Origin: Chryseobacterium sp. MFBS3-17 | Lineage (GTDB): Bacteria > Bacteroidota > Bacteroidia > Flavobacteriales > Weeksellaceae | Direction: 5' to 3' | DNA length: 64,000 bases | Assembly: GCF_020687745.1 (NCBI RefSeq) | Contig: NZ_JAJEWK010000005.1 | Coordinates: 62,001-126,000 of the forward strand | In this document: in pieces, positions 26,708 through 34,043 of the stretch | How positions within the stretch are numbered: the first letter of the stretch is position 1 | Layout of the letters: each line of letters starts with the position of its first letter | Translations under genes and position numbers: made by a program | The notes under the pieces: model-generated | Told to the model about the DNA's origin: nothing | Database searches by the model: none | The model's input: the letters and a program-made list of their open reading frames with translations, nothing else

Positions 26708-27379
26708 ATGAGAAAACCTGTGATTGCGATTGATGGTTTTTCCTCTACAGGAAAAAGTTCGATATCTAAAGTCATCGCTCAGAAACTGGGATTAATTCAT
26801 CTGGATACAGGCGCACTATACCGGGGCATTACCCTGTTTGCCATTCAGAATTGTATGGATCAGGGAACTTTGAATATGCCACTTCTTTTCCGCAGTCTGG
26901 CCGGTATAGATTTGGGATTCCGGCTTGAGAATGAGGAACTTGTATTGTATCTGAATGGCGTGAATGTCTCGGAGGACATCCGCCAGCCTGAAATCTCGGA
27001 TCAGGTGAGTTTGATTGCGAAGCAACCCGAGGTACGGGAATTTCTGCTGGACACGCAACGTAATATGGCTGCCGCCGGCGGGGTGATTATGGACGGGCGC
27101 GATATCGGTACTGTAGTTTTGCCGGATGCAGATTATAAGTTTTTTCTCACTGCAAGTGTGGACGAAAGGACCGAAAGACGCTACCTGGAGCTGAAACACC
27201 TTGGCATTGCCACAGACAAACTGTCAGTAAAAGAAAATTTAATCAACCGGGATAAAACAGACAGCGAGCGCAAAGTGGCTCCCCTTAAAAAAGCGGATGA
27301 CGCCGTGGTAATAGACAATACCGAGCTTAATAAGAATGAAACGATAGATCTGATTTTGTCTTTTATTAAAGAGTTTTAA
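26708..27379 (+). CDS. cmk: Cytidylate kinase
   Basis: 223 residues: P-loop IDGFSSTGKSS, LDTGALYRGITL, DGRDIGTVVLPDADYKFFL and the lid residues NRDKTDSERKVAPLKKADDA. It phosphorylates CMP and dCMP. It is 71 bases after porQ with only a partial -7 box between, so it is probably read with porQ. Confidence 0.95.
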   Translation: MRKPVIAIDGFSSTGKSSISKVIAQKLGLIHLDTGALYRGITLFAIQNCMDQGTLNMPLLFRSLAGIDLGFRLENEELVLYLNGVNVSEDIRQPEISDQVSLIAKQPEVREFLLDTQRNMAAAGGVIMDGRDIGTVVLPDADYKFFLTASVDERTERRYLELKHLGIATDKLSVKENLINRDKTDSERKVAPLKKADDAVVIDNTELNKNETIDLILSFIKEF

Positions 27380-27468
27380 CTAATATTTAATGAAGTTTGC
27401 TCTTTTTTTGGTATATTAGTTGTACCCATATTAACGAAGTTTATATTAACAATTTAAAATCAAACAAA

Positions 27469-27849
27469 ATGTCGAAAAAAGGAAATAACGCAGCTTCAGT
27501 GCTGGCAGGTTTGCTGGCTGGTGCCGCTGCAGGAGTAATCTTAGGAATGTTGTACGCACCGGAAGAAGGAACCGAAACCCGTAAAAAAATCAAGAAAAAA
27601 GCAAACGACATCAAAGACCAGGCGGTAGATCAGTACGGAAAGGCTTCAGAAAAAGCCAAAGAAACGTATTCTGATGTTTCAGGCAGGGTGAAGGAACAAT
27701 ATGAAAACATTTCTTCTACCTTTAAAGAAACCGCCAATAATCTTGCTCATACGGTAAAAGACGGCTATGATAAGTACAAAGATCAGGCAGTAGCCAAGGC
27801 TACCAATGTAGTCAAAGATGTGGAATCTGAACTGGACGGAATGAAATAA
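27469..27849 (+). CDS. YtxH-domain stress-type membrane protein
   Basis: 126 residues from the ATG at 27469; the frame from 27397 is unlikely because its extra residues are out of character. It has a small-residue-rich membrane helix (VLAGLLAGAAAGVILGMLYAPEEG, about residues 10-33), the YtxH signature APEEGTETRKKIKKKA, then an amphipathic Lys/Glu/Ala helix repeating to the end. Relatives are general-stress proteins of unknown mechanism. It is the first of three small envelope-associated genes, with a terminator behind it. Confidence 0.82.
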   Translation: MSKKGNNAASVLAGLLAGAAAGVILGMLYAPEEGTETRKKIKKKANDIKDQAVDQYGKASEKAKETYSDVSGRVKEQYENISSTFKETANNLAHTVKDGYDKYKDQAVAKATNVVKDVESELDGMK

Positions 27850-27871
27850 TCTTTCATTGAGTCTATAAAAC

Positions 27872-27896
27872 AGGAACAGCAATGTTCCTTTTTTTG
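27872..27896 (+). terminator. Terminator after the YtxH gene
   Basis: AGGAACA (27872-27878) pairs with TGTTCCT (27883-27889) around GCAA, then a run of T. It is 20 bases before the next ATG, so it may only attenuate. Confidence 0.7.
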
Positions 27897-27916
27897 TAAA
27901 AGCTAAAAACAACTCT

Positions 27917-28231
27917 ATGCTGAATCTACTGAAAGATTATACCCTGAAACGCGCAGACTTACTGAAGCTGGAGGCTACGGAAAAAGGACTGGCAATAGGA
28001 AGTACCCTGAGCATGATAACGCTTTGTGCTATTTTTCTGATTTTTTTTCTGGCTTTATTCAATATTGCCGTAGCCATCCTCATTGGTGCAGCCATTAACA
28101 GCTATACCGGTGGATTCTTTATAGTAGCCGGTGTGTATTTCATAGCACTTGTGATTCTGATTCTGGCCGCCAGGCCCATTAAAAGAATTATTGCCAATAA
28201 ACTGTTGAATATTTTTCGCGAAGAACTTTAA
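27917..28231 (+). CDS. Phage-holin-superfamily-III-like membrane protein
   Basis: 104 residues with two long hydrophobic helices (about 28-55 and 62-85) after an amphipathic N-terminus, and a basic C-terminus. This is the pattern of the DUF1469/YqjE family, often labelled phage holin. No phage genes are nearby, so it is a chromosomal membrane protein and not a lysis gene. It is followed 11 bases later by the next gene of the trio. Confidence 0.72.
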   Translation: MLNLLKDYTLKRADLLKLEATEKGLAIGSTLSMITLCAIFLIFFLALFNIAVAILIGAAINSYTGGFFIVAGVYFIALVILILAARPIKRIIANKLLNIFREEL

Positions 28232-28242
28232 AGATACGCACC

Positions 28243-28740
28243 ATGAGCATGAAATATAAAAACCTGGAAGAATTGAAACGCAAAAAGGCTTTGTTAAAAA
28301 AAGAAGTGGCAGAGATGGAAGACCTGATTACCTTTGACAATACCAAAGAAAGTCTGAGTGCCCTTACCAATGGTTTTACAGACCAGTATCTGCGTGAGGA
28401 GGTTGATGAAAGCGGTGAGACCAAAGTGGTGCTGAAAAAAGAAGAAATTGTAAGACAGCTTTCTTCTGAAGTAAAAGATCAGATCTTCAGCCGCAATGCA
28501 GTGATGGGATTTGCCAATACTGCGATGAAAGGTGGCGCCGTGGAAGAAGCACTGAAACTGGGAACTGTAGCCCTGGTTACCAATTATGCGCGCAAAAATA
28601 TGCGCAGCACCAGCTGGAAAAAGAAAGCAATAGGCCTGACCCTGATTTATGTGGCGCCTTTTGCACTCAGATTTATCCGAAAAAAGCTGGAAGCCTACCA
28701 GAAAAATAAAAGCGTTTCCAGTATGGAACAACTGATATAA
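28243..28740 (+). CDS. Conserved hypothetical protein of the YtxH/holin trio
   Basis: 165 residues. The N-terminal half is a charged helix (LEELKRKKALLKKEVAEMEDLI); the C-terminal half has a short hydrophobic stretch (IGLTLIYVAPFALRFI) that could associate with the membrane. I recognise no named family. The order YtxH, holin-like, this gene suggests a shared envelope-stress role. It ends at a strong bidirectional terminator. Confidence 0.75.
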   Translation: MSMKYKNLEELKRKKALLKKEVAEMEDLITFDNTKESLSALTNGFTDQYLREEVDESGETKVVLKKEEIVRQLSSEVKDQIFSRNAVMGFANTAMKGGAVEEALKLGTVALVTNYARKNMRSTSWKKKAIGLTLIYVAPFALRFIRKKLEAYQKNKSVSSMEQLI

Positions 28741-28742
28741 AA

Positions 28743-28770
28743 AAAACCGACCAGCGCGTCGGTTTTTTTT
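28743..28770. terminator. Bidirectional terminator
   Basis: AAAACCGAC (28743-28751) pairs with GTCGGTTTT (28758-28766) around CAGCGC, with A and T runs on both sides. Confidence 0.88.
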
Positions 28771-28774
28771 CAGA

Positions 28775-29365
28775 TTATGCCCCCGGTTTCCAGCGGTTGA
28801 AAAAGTCCAGAACTTTATCCTTACTGTACCCTTTTCCCTCCTCCAGTACTGCGCTATCCTGCGTATGAATCTGCTTGCCATTCTGATCCAGAACAATGAA
28901 TACCGGATAGCCGTATTGCTCCCCGGGATTGCCATAGCGTGCAAAAACTTCTTCATTTTTATTATCCGGAGAATAGTTCAGGTGGTAATATAGATAATTA
29001 TCATCTACTACCTGTTTCAACTCGGGAGTCGTTTGTACATAATTATTGAACCGAAGGCACCAGATACACCAGTTACCGCCCGCCTGCAGAATGATGTTTT
29101 TATTCTCTGCTTTGGCCAGCTGTACCAGTTCGTCAATCTTTTTAGCAGCATCTTCATGCTCATTATATGGCTTGGGCAGCTTACTTTTCTCCAGTTCTGC
29201 AGCCTTCTTCTTTTCGGCAGCAATTGCCGCGCTGTCTGCTGTCTCTACCGCTCCACTGTCCCGAGCAGTGTCAGCATTTGTTCCTGCATCTGTTTTCTGG
29301 GAACAACTCAGCATCACCATGCCGGATAGTCCCAAAGTCAGAAGTGAAAACTTCAAATTTTTCAT
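28775..29365 (-). CDS. Thioredoxin-fold lipoprotein
   Basis: 196 residues. A lipoprotein signal ends in VMLSC (about Cys 21), then an Ala/Glu/Lys-rich linker to about residue 70. A thioredoxin-like domain follows with the redox pair in GGNWCIWCLRF (CxxC) and a cis-Pro strand YGYPVFIVLDQNGKQIH. It is anchored in the envelope facing the periplasm, where it may reduce or isomerise disulfides; the W-C-x-W-C form is that of DUF255/DsbD-gamma-like domains. Single gene, convergent with the trio. Confidence 0.86.
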   Translation of the reverse strand: MKNLKFSLLTLGLSGMVMLSCSQKTDAGTNADTARDSGAVETADSAAIAAEKKKAAELEKSKLPKPYNEHEDAAKKIDELVQLAKAENKNIILQAGGNWCIWCLRFNNYVQTTPELKQVVDDNYLYYHLNYSPDNKNEEVFARYGNPGEQYGYPVFIVLDQNGKQIHTQDSAVLEEGKGYSKDKVLDFFNRWKPGA

Positions 29366-29435
29366 TCTTTTAAATTTTTTATAAAAGTATAACTTTATGC
29401 AATAGCAAAAAACCTTCCATTATAATAATTATCGC

Positions 29436-29443
29436 TAAATTTG
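29436..29443 (+). promoter_or_regulatory. -7 box for the acyltransferase-glycosyltransferase pair
   Basis: TAAATTTG, 10 bases before the ATG at 29454, giving a leader of only about six bases. No clear TTTG at -33. Confidence 0.55.
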
Positions 29444-29453
29444 CAGGTCATCT

Positions 29454-30326
29454 ATGAATATAATTTTCTACCTTGTATTGTTGATTTCCAAACTTCCGAT
29501 GAGGGTACTTTATGTATTTTCAGATGTAATCTTTCTCGTGGTGTACTACATCATTGGTTACAGAAAAGTGGTGGTCACCAGAAACATCAGAAATTCCTTT
29601 CCGGAAAAAAGTGAAAAGGAGTTGGAGTCCATCCGCAGAAAATTCTATCAGAATTTCGCAGACTATCTGGTAGAAACCCTGAAGGCCTTTTCTATTTCCA
29701 CCACAGAACTGAAAGTACGGGTACAGCACATTAACCGGGATTTATTTCAGGAAGCTCATGATCAGGGAAAAAATGTCATCTTACTGGCAGGTCACGTCTT
29801 TAACTGGGAATGGTTCACGGCACTGGCCACCATGGTTCCGCAGAAAAGTTGCTATCCCGTTTACAGAAGGATGCAGAGTAAATTCTGGGATGAAAAGATT
29901 AAGCTCATCCGAAATGCACACGGAAATCAGGCACTGGAGGCCGGCGATGTGATTCGCGAAGTTCTGCGTACGCCCAATGACGGAGATTCCATTTATATGT
30001 TTGTGGCAGATCAGTCTCCACTTCAGGTGAATATGGGAATCACCTTCCTGAATCAGCTCACTCCCGTTTTCATCGGTTATGATAAACTGGCTACCCGGCT
30101 TGATATGGAACTGATTTACTGTGAGATGAAAAAGGTAAAACGCGGCTATTATCAGGTCAATTATCATAGAATCGAGCCTGAAGGCGAGAAGTTTCAGCCC
30201 AATGAAGTGGTGGTAAAATTTCATAAGATGCTGGAAGAGACCATTCGAAAGAATCCGGATAATTATCTGTGGTCTCACCGCCGCTGGAAATATGCCGCCC
30301 GCATCAAAAATACGATTAACCTTTAA
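29454..30326 (+). CDS. Lysophospholipid/lipid A acyltransferase (LpxL/HtrB family)
   Basis: 290 residues. An N-terminal membrane helix (about 1-35) is followed by the HtrB/LpxL acyltransferase domain: VTRNIRNSFPEKSEKELESIRRKFY, the catalytic block LLAGHVFNWEW, then FVADQSPLQ and a C-terminal YLWSHRRWKY. Family members add the secondary acyl chain to lipid A at the inner-membrane cytoplasmic face. In Bacteroidota relatives are also linked to aminolipid or flexirubin-type synthesis, but none of those genes is here. Nine bases before a glycosyltransferase gene with which it forms an operon. Confidence 0.86.
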   Translation: MNIIFYLVLLISKLPMRVLYVFSDVIFLVVYYIIGYRKVVVTRNIRNSFPEKSEKELESIRRKFYQNFADYLVETLKAFSISTTELKVRVQHINRDLFQEAHDQGKNVILLAGHVFNWEWFTALATMVPQKSCYPVYRRMQSKFWDEKIKLIRNAHGNQALEAGDVIREVLRTPNDGDSIYMFVADQSPLQVNMGITFLNQLTPVFIGYDKLATRLDMELIYCEMKKVKRGYYQVNYHRIEPEGEKFQPNEVVVKFHKMLEETIRKNPDNYLWSHRRWKYAARIKNTINL

Positions 30327-30335
30327 TCCCGGCCT

Positions 30336-31307
30336 GTGAAATCTTTAGCAATCGTCATCCTGAACTGGAACGGAAAAAAATGGCTGGAACAGTTTCTTCC
30401 GTCGGTAATTGCCCACTCCGCAAACGCCGAAGTTTTTGTTATTGATAATGCCTCAGAAGATGATTCGGTGTCCTTTCTGGCATCTGATTTCCCCGAGGTA
30501 AAAGTGATTCAGAATGCAAAAAACCACGGATTTGCCGGTGGCTATAATGAAGGCCTGAAACAGATCAATGCTGATATTTACTGCCTGTTGAACTCGGACG
30601 TAGAAGTCACCCCAGGCTGGCTGGAACCGGTGCTTGATGTTTTTGAGCATCATCCGGAAGTGGCCGCTGTACAACCCAAAATACTGGATTATAACCGCCG
30701 TACTCATTTTGAATTTGCCGGTGCCGGCGGCGGCATGATCGACAATCTGGGTTATCCCTGGTGCAGAGGCCGTATTTTCGACCGGCTGGAGCAGGATTTA
30801 GGGCAGTATGATGATGTGGCAGAAGTATTCTGGGCATCAGGATGCAGTCTCTTTATACAGTCCGCAGATTTTTGGAAGGAAAATGGATTTGATGAACGTT
30901 TTTTTGCGCATCAGGAAGAAATAGACCTGTGCTGGCGACTGAAGAATTCCGGGCGAAAGATTTTCTATACCGGTCAGTCTGTGGTGTACCATGCCGGAGG
31001 CGGCACCCTGAATAAGCAAAACCCGCAGAAAACTTATCTCAACTTCCGGAACAATCTCACGATGCTGCTGAAGAACCTCCCCTTTCCCAAGTTGTTATGG
31101 CTGATTTTCTTCAGATTGTGTCTGGATGGTGTAGCCGGCATCTATTTCGGAATAACGCAGGGCTTCGGTCATCTATGGGCAGTAGTCCGCTCGCATTTCG
31201 GATTTTATGGCATGATCCCCGGGACGCTGAAACGGAGGATTCATCAGCCCATAAAAAAGTACCATCAGCAAAAATGGCTGATCTTCAAACACTATCTTTC
31301 CCGATAG
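30336..31307 (+). CDS. Family 2 glycosyltransferase
   Basis: 323 residues beginning with GTG. GT-A fold: AIVILNWNGKKWLEQF, FVIDNASEDDS, the metal-binding CLLNSDVEVTPGW, and DERFFAHQEEIDLCWRLK (the ED-type catalytic region of rhamnosyltransferase-like GT2 proteins). Hydrophobic helices near the C-terminus suggest membrane attachment. It probably adds a sugar to lipopolysaccharide or a surface polymer, in keeping with its acyltransferase partner. The sugar is unknown. Confidence 0.9.
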   Translation: MKSLAIVILNWNGKKWLEQFLPSVIAHSANAEVFVIDNASEDDSVSFLASDFPEVKVIQNAKNHGFAGGYNEGLKQINADIYCLLNSDVEVTPGWLEPVLDVFEHHPEVAAVQPKILDYNRRTHFEFAGAGGGMIDNLGYPWCRGRIFDRLEQDLGQYDDVAEVFWASGCSLFIQSADFWKENGFDERFFAHQEEIDLCWRLKNSGRKIFYTGQSVVYHAGGGTLNKQNPQKTYLNFRNNLTMLLKNLPFPKLLWLIFFRLCLDGVAGIYFGITQGFGHLWAVVRSHFGFYGMIPGTLKRRIHQPIKKYHQQKWLIFKHYLSR

Positions 31308-31366
31308 CCGGCAGGGGTCACCTTTGCAACGTGCAACAATCTTATTGCTGCTTAAACAAGAACCGT

Positions 31367-31471
31367 ATGGCAGCCAGTTCCGGAGCCATAATCATTGGTG
31401 TACTGTACATCAATTCGCTTGTTTCACAGAATTATCATCACCGGAACCCGAGTTTCAGGTCTCAGCGTTGA
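31367..31471 (+). CDS. Possible 34-residue small protein
   Basis: In the 242-base gap after the glycosyltransferase an ATG frame encodes 34 residues with one hydrophobic stretch (GAIIIGVLYINSLV) and a basic tail. A perfect 9-bp hairpin begins five bases after its stop. I recognise no family, and the frame could be chance; the hairpin may simply end the upstream operon. Confidence 0.25.
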   Translation: MAASSGAIIIGVLYINSLVSQNYHHRNPSFRSQR

Positions 31472-31475
31472 ACAA

Positions 31476-31500
31476 AAAATTAACGAAAGGTTAATTTTCT
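31476..31500 (+). terminator. AT-rich hairpin, probable terminator
   Basis: AAAATTAAC (31476-31484) pairs perfectly with GTTAATTTT (31490-31498) around GAAAG. Confidence 0.55.
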
Positions 31501-31549
31501 CAAGTCAAAAATTATTTGTACTTTTAAAGTTCCAAAATTTGGAAATGAT

Positions 31550-31783
31550 ATGAGAAATCCAGTTTCCGTTTTCGAAAGTGAAGAACTACATCTGGCAGAA
31601 TTAATGCAGCAAAAACTTACAGCTGCAGGCATAGAAAACCAGATCATAATCCGAGAAACAGAAGAAGAAAAAATACACGCAGTACAAACCGTTCTGCTGG
31701 ATGAGCAGAAAGCGTTTGAGATTATAGATGAATGGCTGCGTGAGACAAATAACCAAAAAAACCCAAATTCATATCAAATTTAA
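31550..31783 (+). CDS. DUF2007-type putative signal-transducing protein
   Basis: 77 residues. FESEELHLAELMQQKLTAAGIE followed by a short strand-helix and AFEIIDEWLRE is the small alpha-beta fold of DUF2007, in which a PII-like role has been proposed without proof. Single gene ending at a strong terminator. Confidence 0.72.
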   Translation: MRNPVSVFESEELHLAELMQQKLTAAGIENQIIIRETEEEKIHAVQTVLLDEQKAFEIIDEWLRETNNQKNPNSYQI

Positions 31784-31798
31784 ATTTTACTACTTTTT

Positions 31799-31835
31799 GA
31801 ACCGGAAGCGTTGGGTGTTCCGGTTCTTTTTTTTT
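31799..31835 (+). terminator. Terminator after the DUF2007 gene
   Basis: GAACCGGAA (31799-31807) pairs with TTCCGGTTC (31818-31826) around a 10-base loop, followed by nine T. Confidence 0.88.
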
Positions 31836-31852
31836 ACAGACTCTCCCCGGAA

Positions 31853-32362
31853 ATGAAGAATTTGACATTCAGAAAAGCTCTGCCTCAGGATCAGACCATT
31901 ATCTGGCCGCTCTTTCAGGATGCCATCCTGCGCCGTGCCAGAGAGGGTTCCGAGCAGTGGCAGGACGGCTATCCGAACCCGGATTCCATTGCAGCAGATA
32001 TTGCGAATGGAAATGGCTATGTGGTCACTGAAAATGAGGACATCCTGGCGTATGCAGCCATCATCAGAAATGATGAACCTGCCTATCAAAATATTGAAGG
32101 AGCCTGGCTGTCTGAGCAGGATTTTGTAGTCCTGCACCGCATTGTAGTGGCAAAAGGTCAGACCGGCAGAGGCCTCACCTATTCCATCTTTAAATTTGCC
32201 GAAGAAATCGCACGCAAAAACAGCATATTCAGCATGAAAGTGGATACTAATTTTGACAACCACGCCATGCTGAAAATCCTTAAAAACCTGGGTTACACCT
32301 ATTGTGGTGAAGTATATTACCGGGGCAGCTCCCGGATGGCTTTTGAAAAACTGCTCAGCTGA
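31853..32362 (+). CDS. GNAT-family N-acetyltransferase
   Basis: 169 residues from the ATG at 31853. A frame from 31811 would start inside the terminator and is rejected. It shows the GNAT pattern: an N-terminal FRKALPQDQTIIWPLF, a strand with LHRIVVAKGQTGRGLTYSIFKFAEE (acetyl-CoA pyrophosphate loop, Q/RxxGxG-like), and the final NHAMLKILKNLGYTYCGEVYYRG. Substrate unknown. It starts 18 bases after the T run, so its promoter must overlap the terminator or it relies on read-through. Its stop directly abuts the stop of a small minus-strand frame. Confidence 0.85.
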   Translation: MKNLTFRKALPQDQTIIWPLFQDAILRRAREGSEQWQDGYPNPDSIAADIANGNGYVVTENEDILAYAAIIRNDEPAYQNIEGAWLSEQDFVVLHRIVVAKGQTGRGLTYSIFKFAEEIARKNSIFSMKVDTNFDNHAMLKILKNLGYTYCGEVYYRGSSRMAFEKLLS

Positions 32363-32476
32363 TTACTTTTCCCGGACGATTGTTCTGATTTCCTTCAGCT
32401 TGTCTGTGATTCTGCTTAATTTGTCCATAGATTCTACTTTTACAGGAATGGCAGGGCTGTGCTTCCACCCCATCAT
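32363..32476 (-). CDS. Possible 37-residue small protein
   Basis: The 207-base gap between the acetyltransferase and the VOC gene has a minus-strand frame that looks protein-like: MMGWKHSPAIPVKVES, then a charged helix DKLSRITDKLKEIRTIV. In-frame sequence without a stop continues upstream to about 32560 with only a TTG as a possible earlier start. It ends exactly at the acetyltransferase stop. It could be a short gene read with the VOC gene or a remnant. I do not recognise it. Confidence 0.3.
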   Translation of the reverse strand: MMGWKHSPAIPVKVESMDKLSRITDKLKEIRTIVREK

Positions 32477-32569
32477 GAGCTCCTGTTCATGGCCATTTAC
32501 CGGATATAAAAACTGCCGCAGACAAATTGCCCTCAACCCTTTTTTATTGCCTTTATTATAATCCTGTCA

Positions 32570-32941
32570 TTATCTGTGCTGATCCAGCATGATTACATTC
32601 CCATCCGGATCTTTGATGATGAAATGTTCCGGGCCAGTGGTTTCAGTATCAGCTTCTCGAACGAATTCTATACCCTGCGATTTCAGATGACGCTGAATGT
32701 CACGTACATCAGTAAAGTTTTCTGTATTCTGTGCATTCTGATCCCAGCCGGGATTAAAGGTAAGCACGTTTTCCTGAAGCCTGCCCTGAAAAAGACCTAT
32801 GACTGTAGCACCATTTTTCAGAATAACCCAGTTTTGTTCTATATTTCCGCCCAACAAACTGAAGCCCAGCTTCTGATAGAACTGAAGTGACTGCTGAATG
32901 TCTTTCACATGCAGACTTATGGAGAATGCGCCTAATTTCAT
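32570..32941 (-). CDS. VOC (glyoxalase/bleomycin-resistance) family protein
   Basis: 123 residues with two beta-alpha-beta modules: FSISLHVKDIQQSLQFYQKLGF at the start and EHFIIKDPDGNVIMLDQH at the end. VOC proteins are metal-dependent lyases, dioxygenases or drug-binding proteins. The substrate cannot be read. Ten bases after the upstream secreted-protein gene on the same strand, so the two are probably co-transcribed. Confidence 0.85.
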   Translation of the reverse strand: MKLGAFSISLHVKDIQQSLQFYQKLGFSLLGGNIEQNWVILKNGATVIGLFQGRLQENVLTFNPGWDQNAQNTENFTDVRDIQRHLKSQGIEFVREADTETTGPEHFIIKDPDGNVIMLDQHR

Positions 32942-32951
32942 GTAAATTGAT

Positions 32952-33422
32952 TTAATGATTTTTCCAATTGGTTTTAAGGTTTAAAGTGCCGTCGTAACTG
33001 GTCCAGTCACCGGTAAACTGCATGAAATTACTTTCAATCTTTTCGGTTTTTTTGTTCCATTTAAACGTATGAATGAATTTACCTTTAAAAATTCCGGAGT
33101 GTTTCCCTTTTGGTTCTTCTGCAAAATCATATTCTCCGAATACCACACTTTTCTTCTTCCCGCCTTTGTATTTGGTAATTTTTATTTTCCCTTCAAAATT
33201 CGCCAGATTTCTTTCTACGATGGTCACTCCCGACACAAAATATTCCTGATCATTTTTTCGGTCTTGCTGTGAAAGTGATATGCGCAAATTCAGCTTTGTA
33301 TCCTGGTTTCCTATACCGCCTGTATACCATTGGTTTTCATTGAGCCAAACCCTGGAGATATCCGGCATCTGTGCGGATACAAAACTGGAAGCCAGTAAAA
33401 ATATACATAATAAATTCTTCAT
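32952..33422 (-). CDS. Secreted protein of unknown function
   Basis: 156 residues with a signal peptide (KNLLCIFLLASSFVSAQ) and a mature part rich in beta strands, aromatics and lysine (WTSYDGTLNLKTNW at the end). It resembles lipocalin-like or calycin-like beta barrels in general pattern but I recognise no family. Upstream partner of the VOC gene. Confidence 0.7.
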   Translation of the reverse strand: MKNLLCIFLLASSFVSAQMPDISRVWLNENQWYTGGIGNQDTKLNLRISLSQQDRKNDQEYFVSGVTIVERNLANFEGKIKITKYKGGKKKSVVFGEYDFAEEPKGKHSGIFKGKFIHTFKWNKKTEKIESNFMQFTGDWTSYDGTLNLKTNWKNH

Positions 33423-33464
33423 GTGTTTTTTTTGTTGATTAATATAAAATATTGTTTAATAATA

Positions 33465-33920
33465 CTATACACCAAATTGTTTCAAGTGATGATTAAGGTG
33501 CTTGGCAAACATATTATTCCACTCCTTTGCGGTCATCTTGCCGAAACTGAAGTTTTCTTTTCCCTCAAATGCAGACGCACCCAGTTGCTGTACTCTCTGT
33601 ATATTTCCGATGAGTTTCTTTTTTTCTTCCTCGAAATCCCGATGGTCAGCAATGATGAAAGCGGGCGAAGTCGGAATGCCTTCTTTGTACGGCAGCTCAC
33701 TGACTACTTTGGATTTCACAAAATTCTTCAGGATGAATCTTGCTATTCCGCCCGGCTTTTTATGCTTCTCTGGCTCGAAGATGAATGAGTAGGGCACATT
33801 GAGGTGAGCCAGAACCTGATCAGCGGTCATTTTCCCCCACTTCCGCTGCGTATCCGGTGTTAACCGGTTGATGCGGTCTATATAATATTGTGCATCCTTG
33901 CTCTCAAATACATTTTCCAT
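33465..33920 (-). CDS. DUF1569/DinB-like protein
   Basis: 151 residues. LTPDTQRKWGKMTADQVLAHLN at the N-terminus and KEWNNMFAKHLNHHLKQFG at the C-terminus provide the spaced His residues of the DinB-like four-helix fold as seen in DUF1569. Such proteins are metal-dependent, with thiol-linked or unknown roles. Stand-alone gene. Confidence 0.78.
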   Translation of the reverse strand: MENVFESKDAQYYIDRINRLTPDTQRKWGKMTADQVLAHLNVPYSFIFEPEKHKKPGGIARFILKNFVKSKVVSELPYKEGIPTSPAFIIADHRDFEEEKKKLIGNIQRVQQLGASAFEGKENFSFGKMTAKEWNNMFAKHLNHHLKQFGV

Positions 33921-33987
33921 AGTTTTAATGATTCGGTTTTAATGCATCAAATTTAGCTGAATAATTTTTAAACTTCTTCATTTTTCA

Positions 33988-34021
33988 ATCAAAAATACCG
34001 CTTCGCGAAACGAAACGGTAT
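33988..34021 (-). terminator. Terminator after the outer-membrane barrel gene
   Basis: ATACCG (33995-34000) and TTCG (34002-34005) pair with CGAA (34011-34014) and CGGTAT (34016-34021) with one mismatch. On the minus strand TTTTTGATTG follows. Confidence 0.7.
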
Positions 34022-34043
34022 ATGCTTATTGAAGTATCGTTCT

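Noticed and set aside
27917-28231. Holin-like gene as evidence of a prophage.
   Set aside because: No other phage gene is present; this family is common on chromosomes as a membrane protein.
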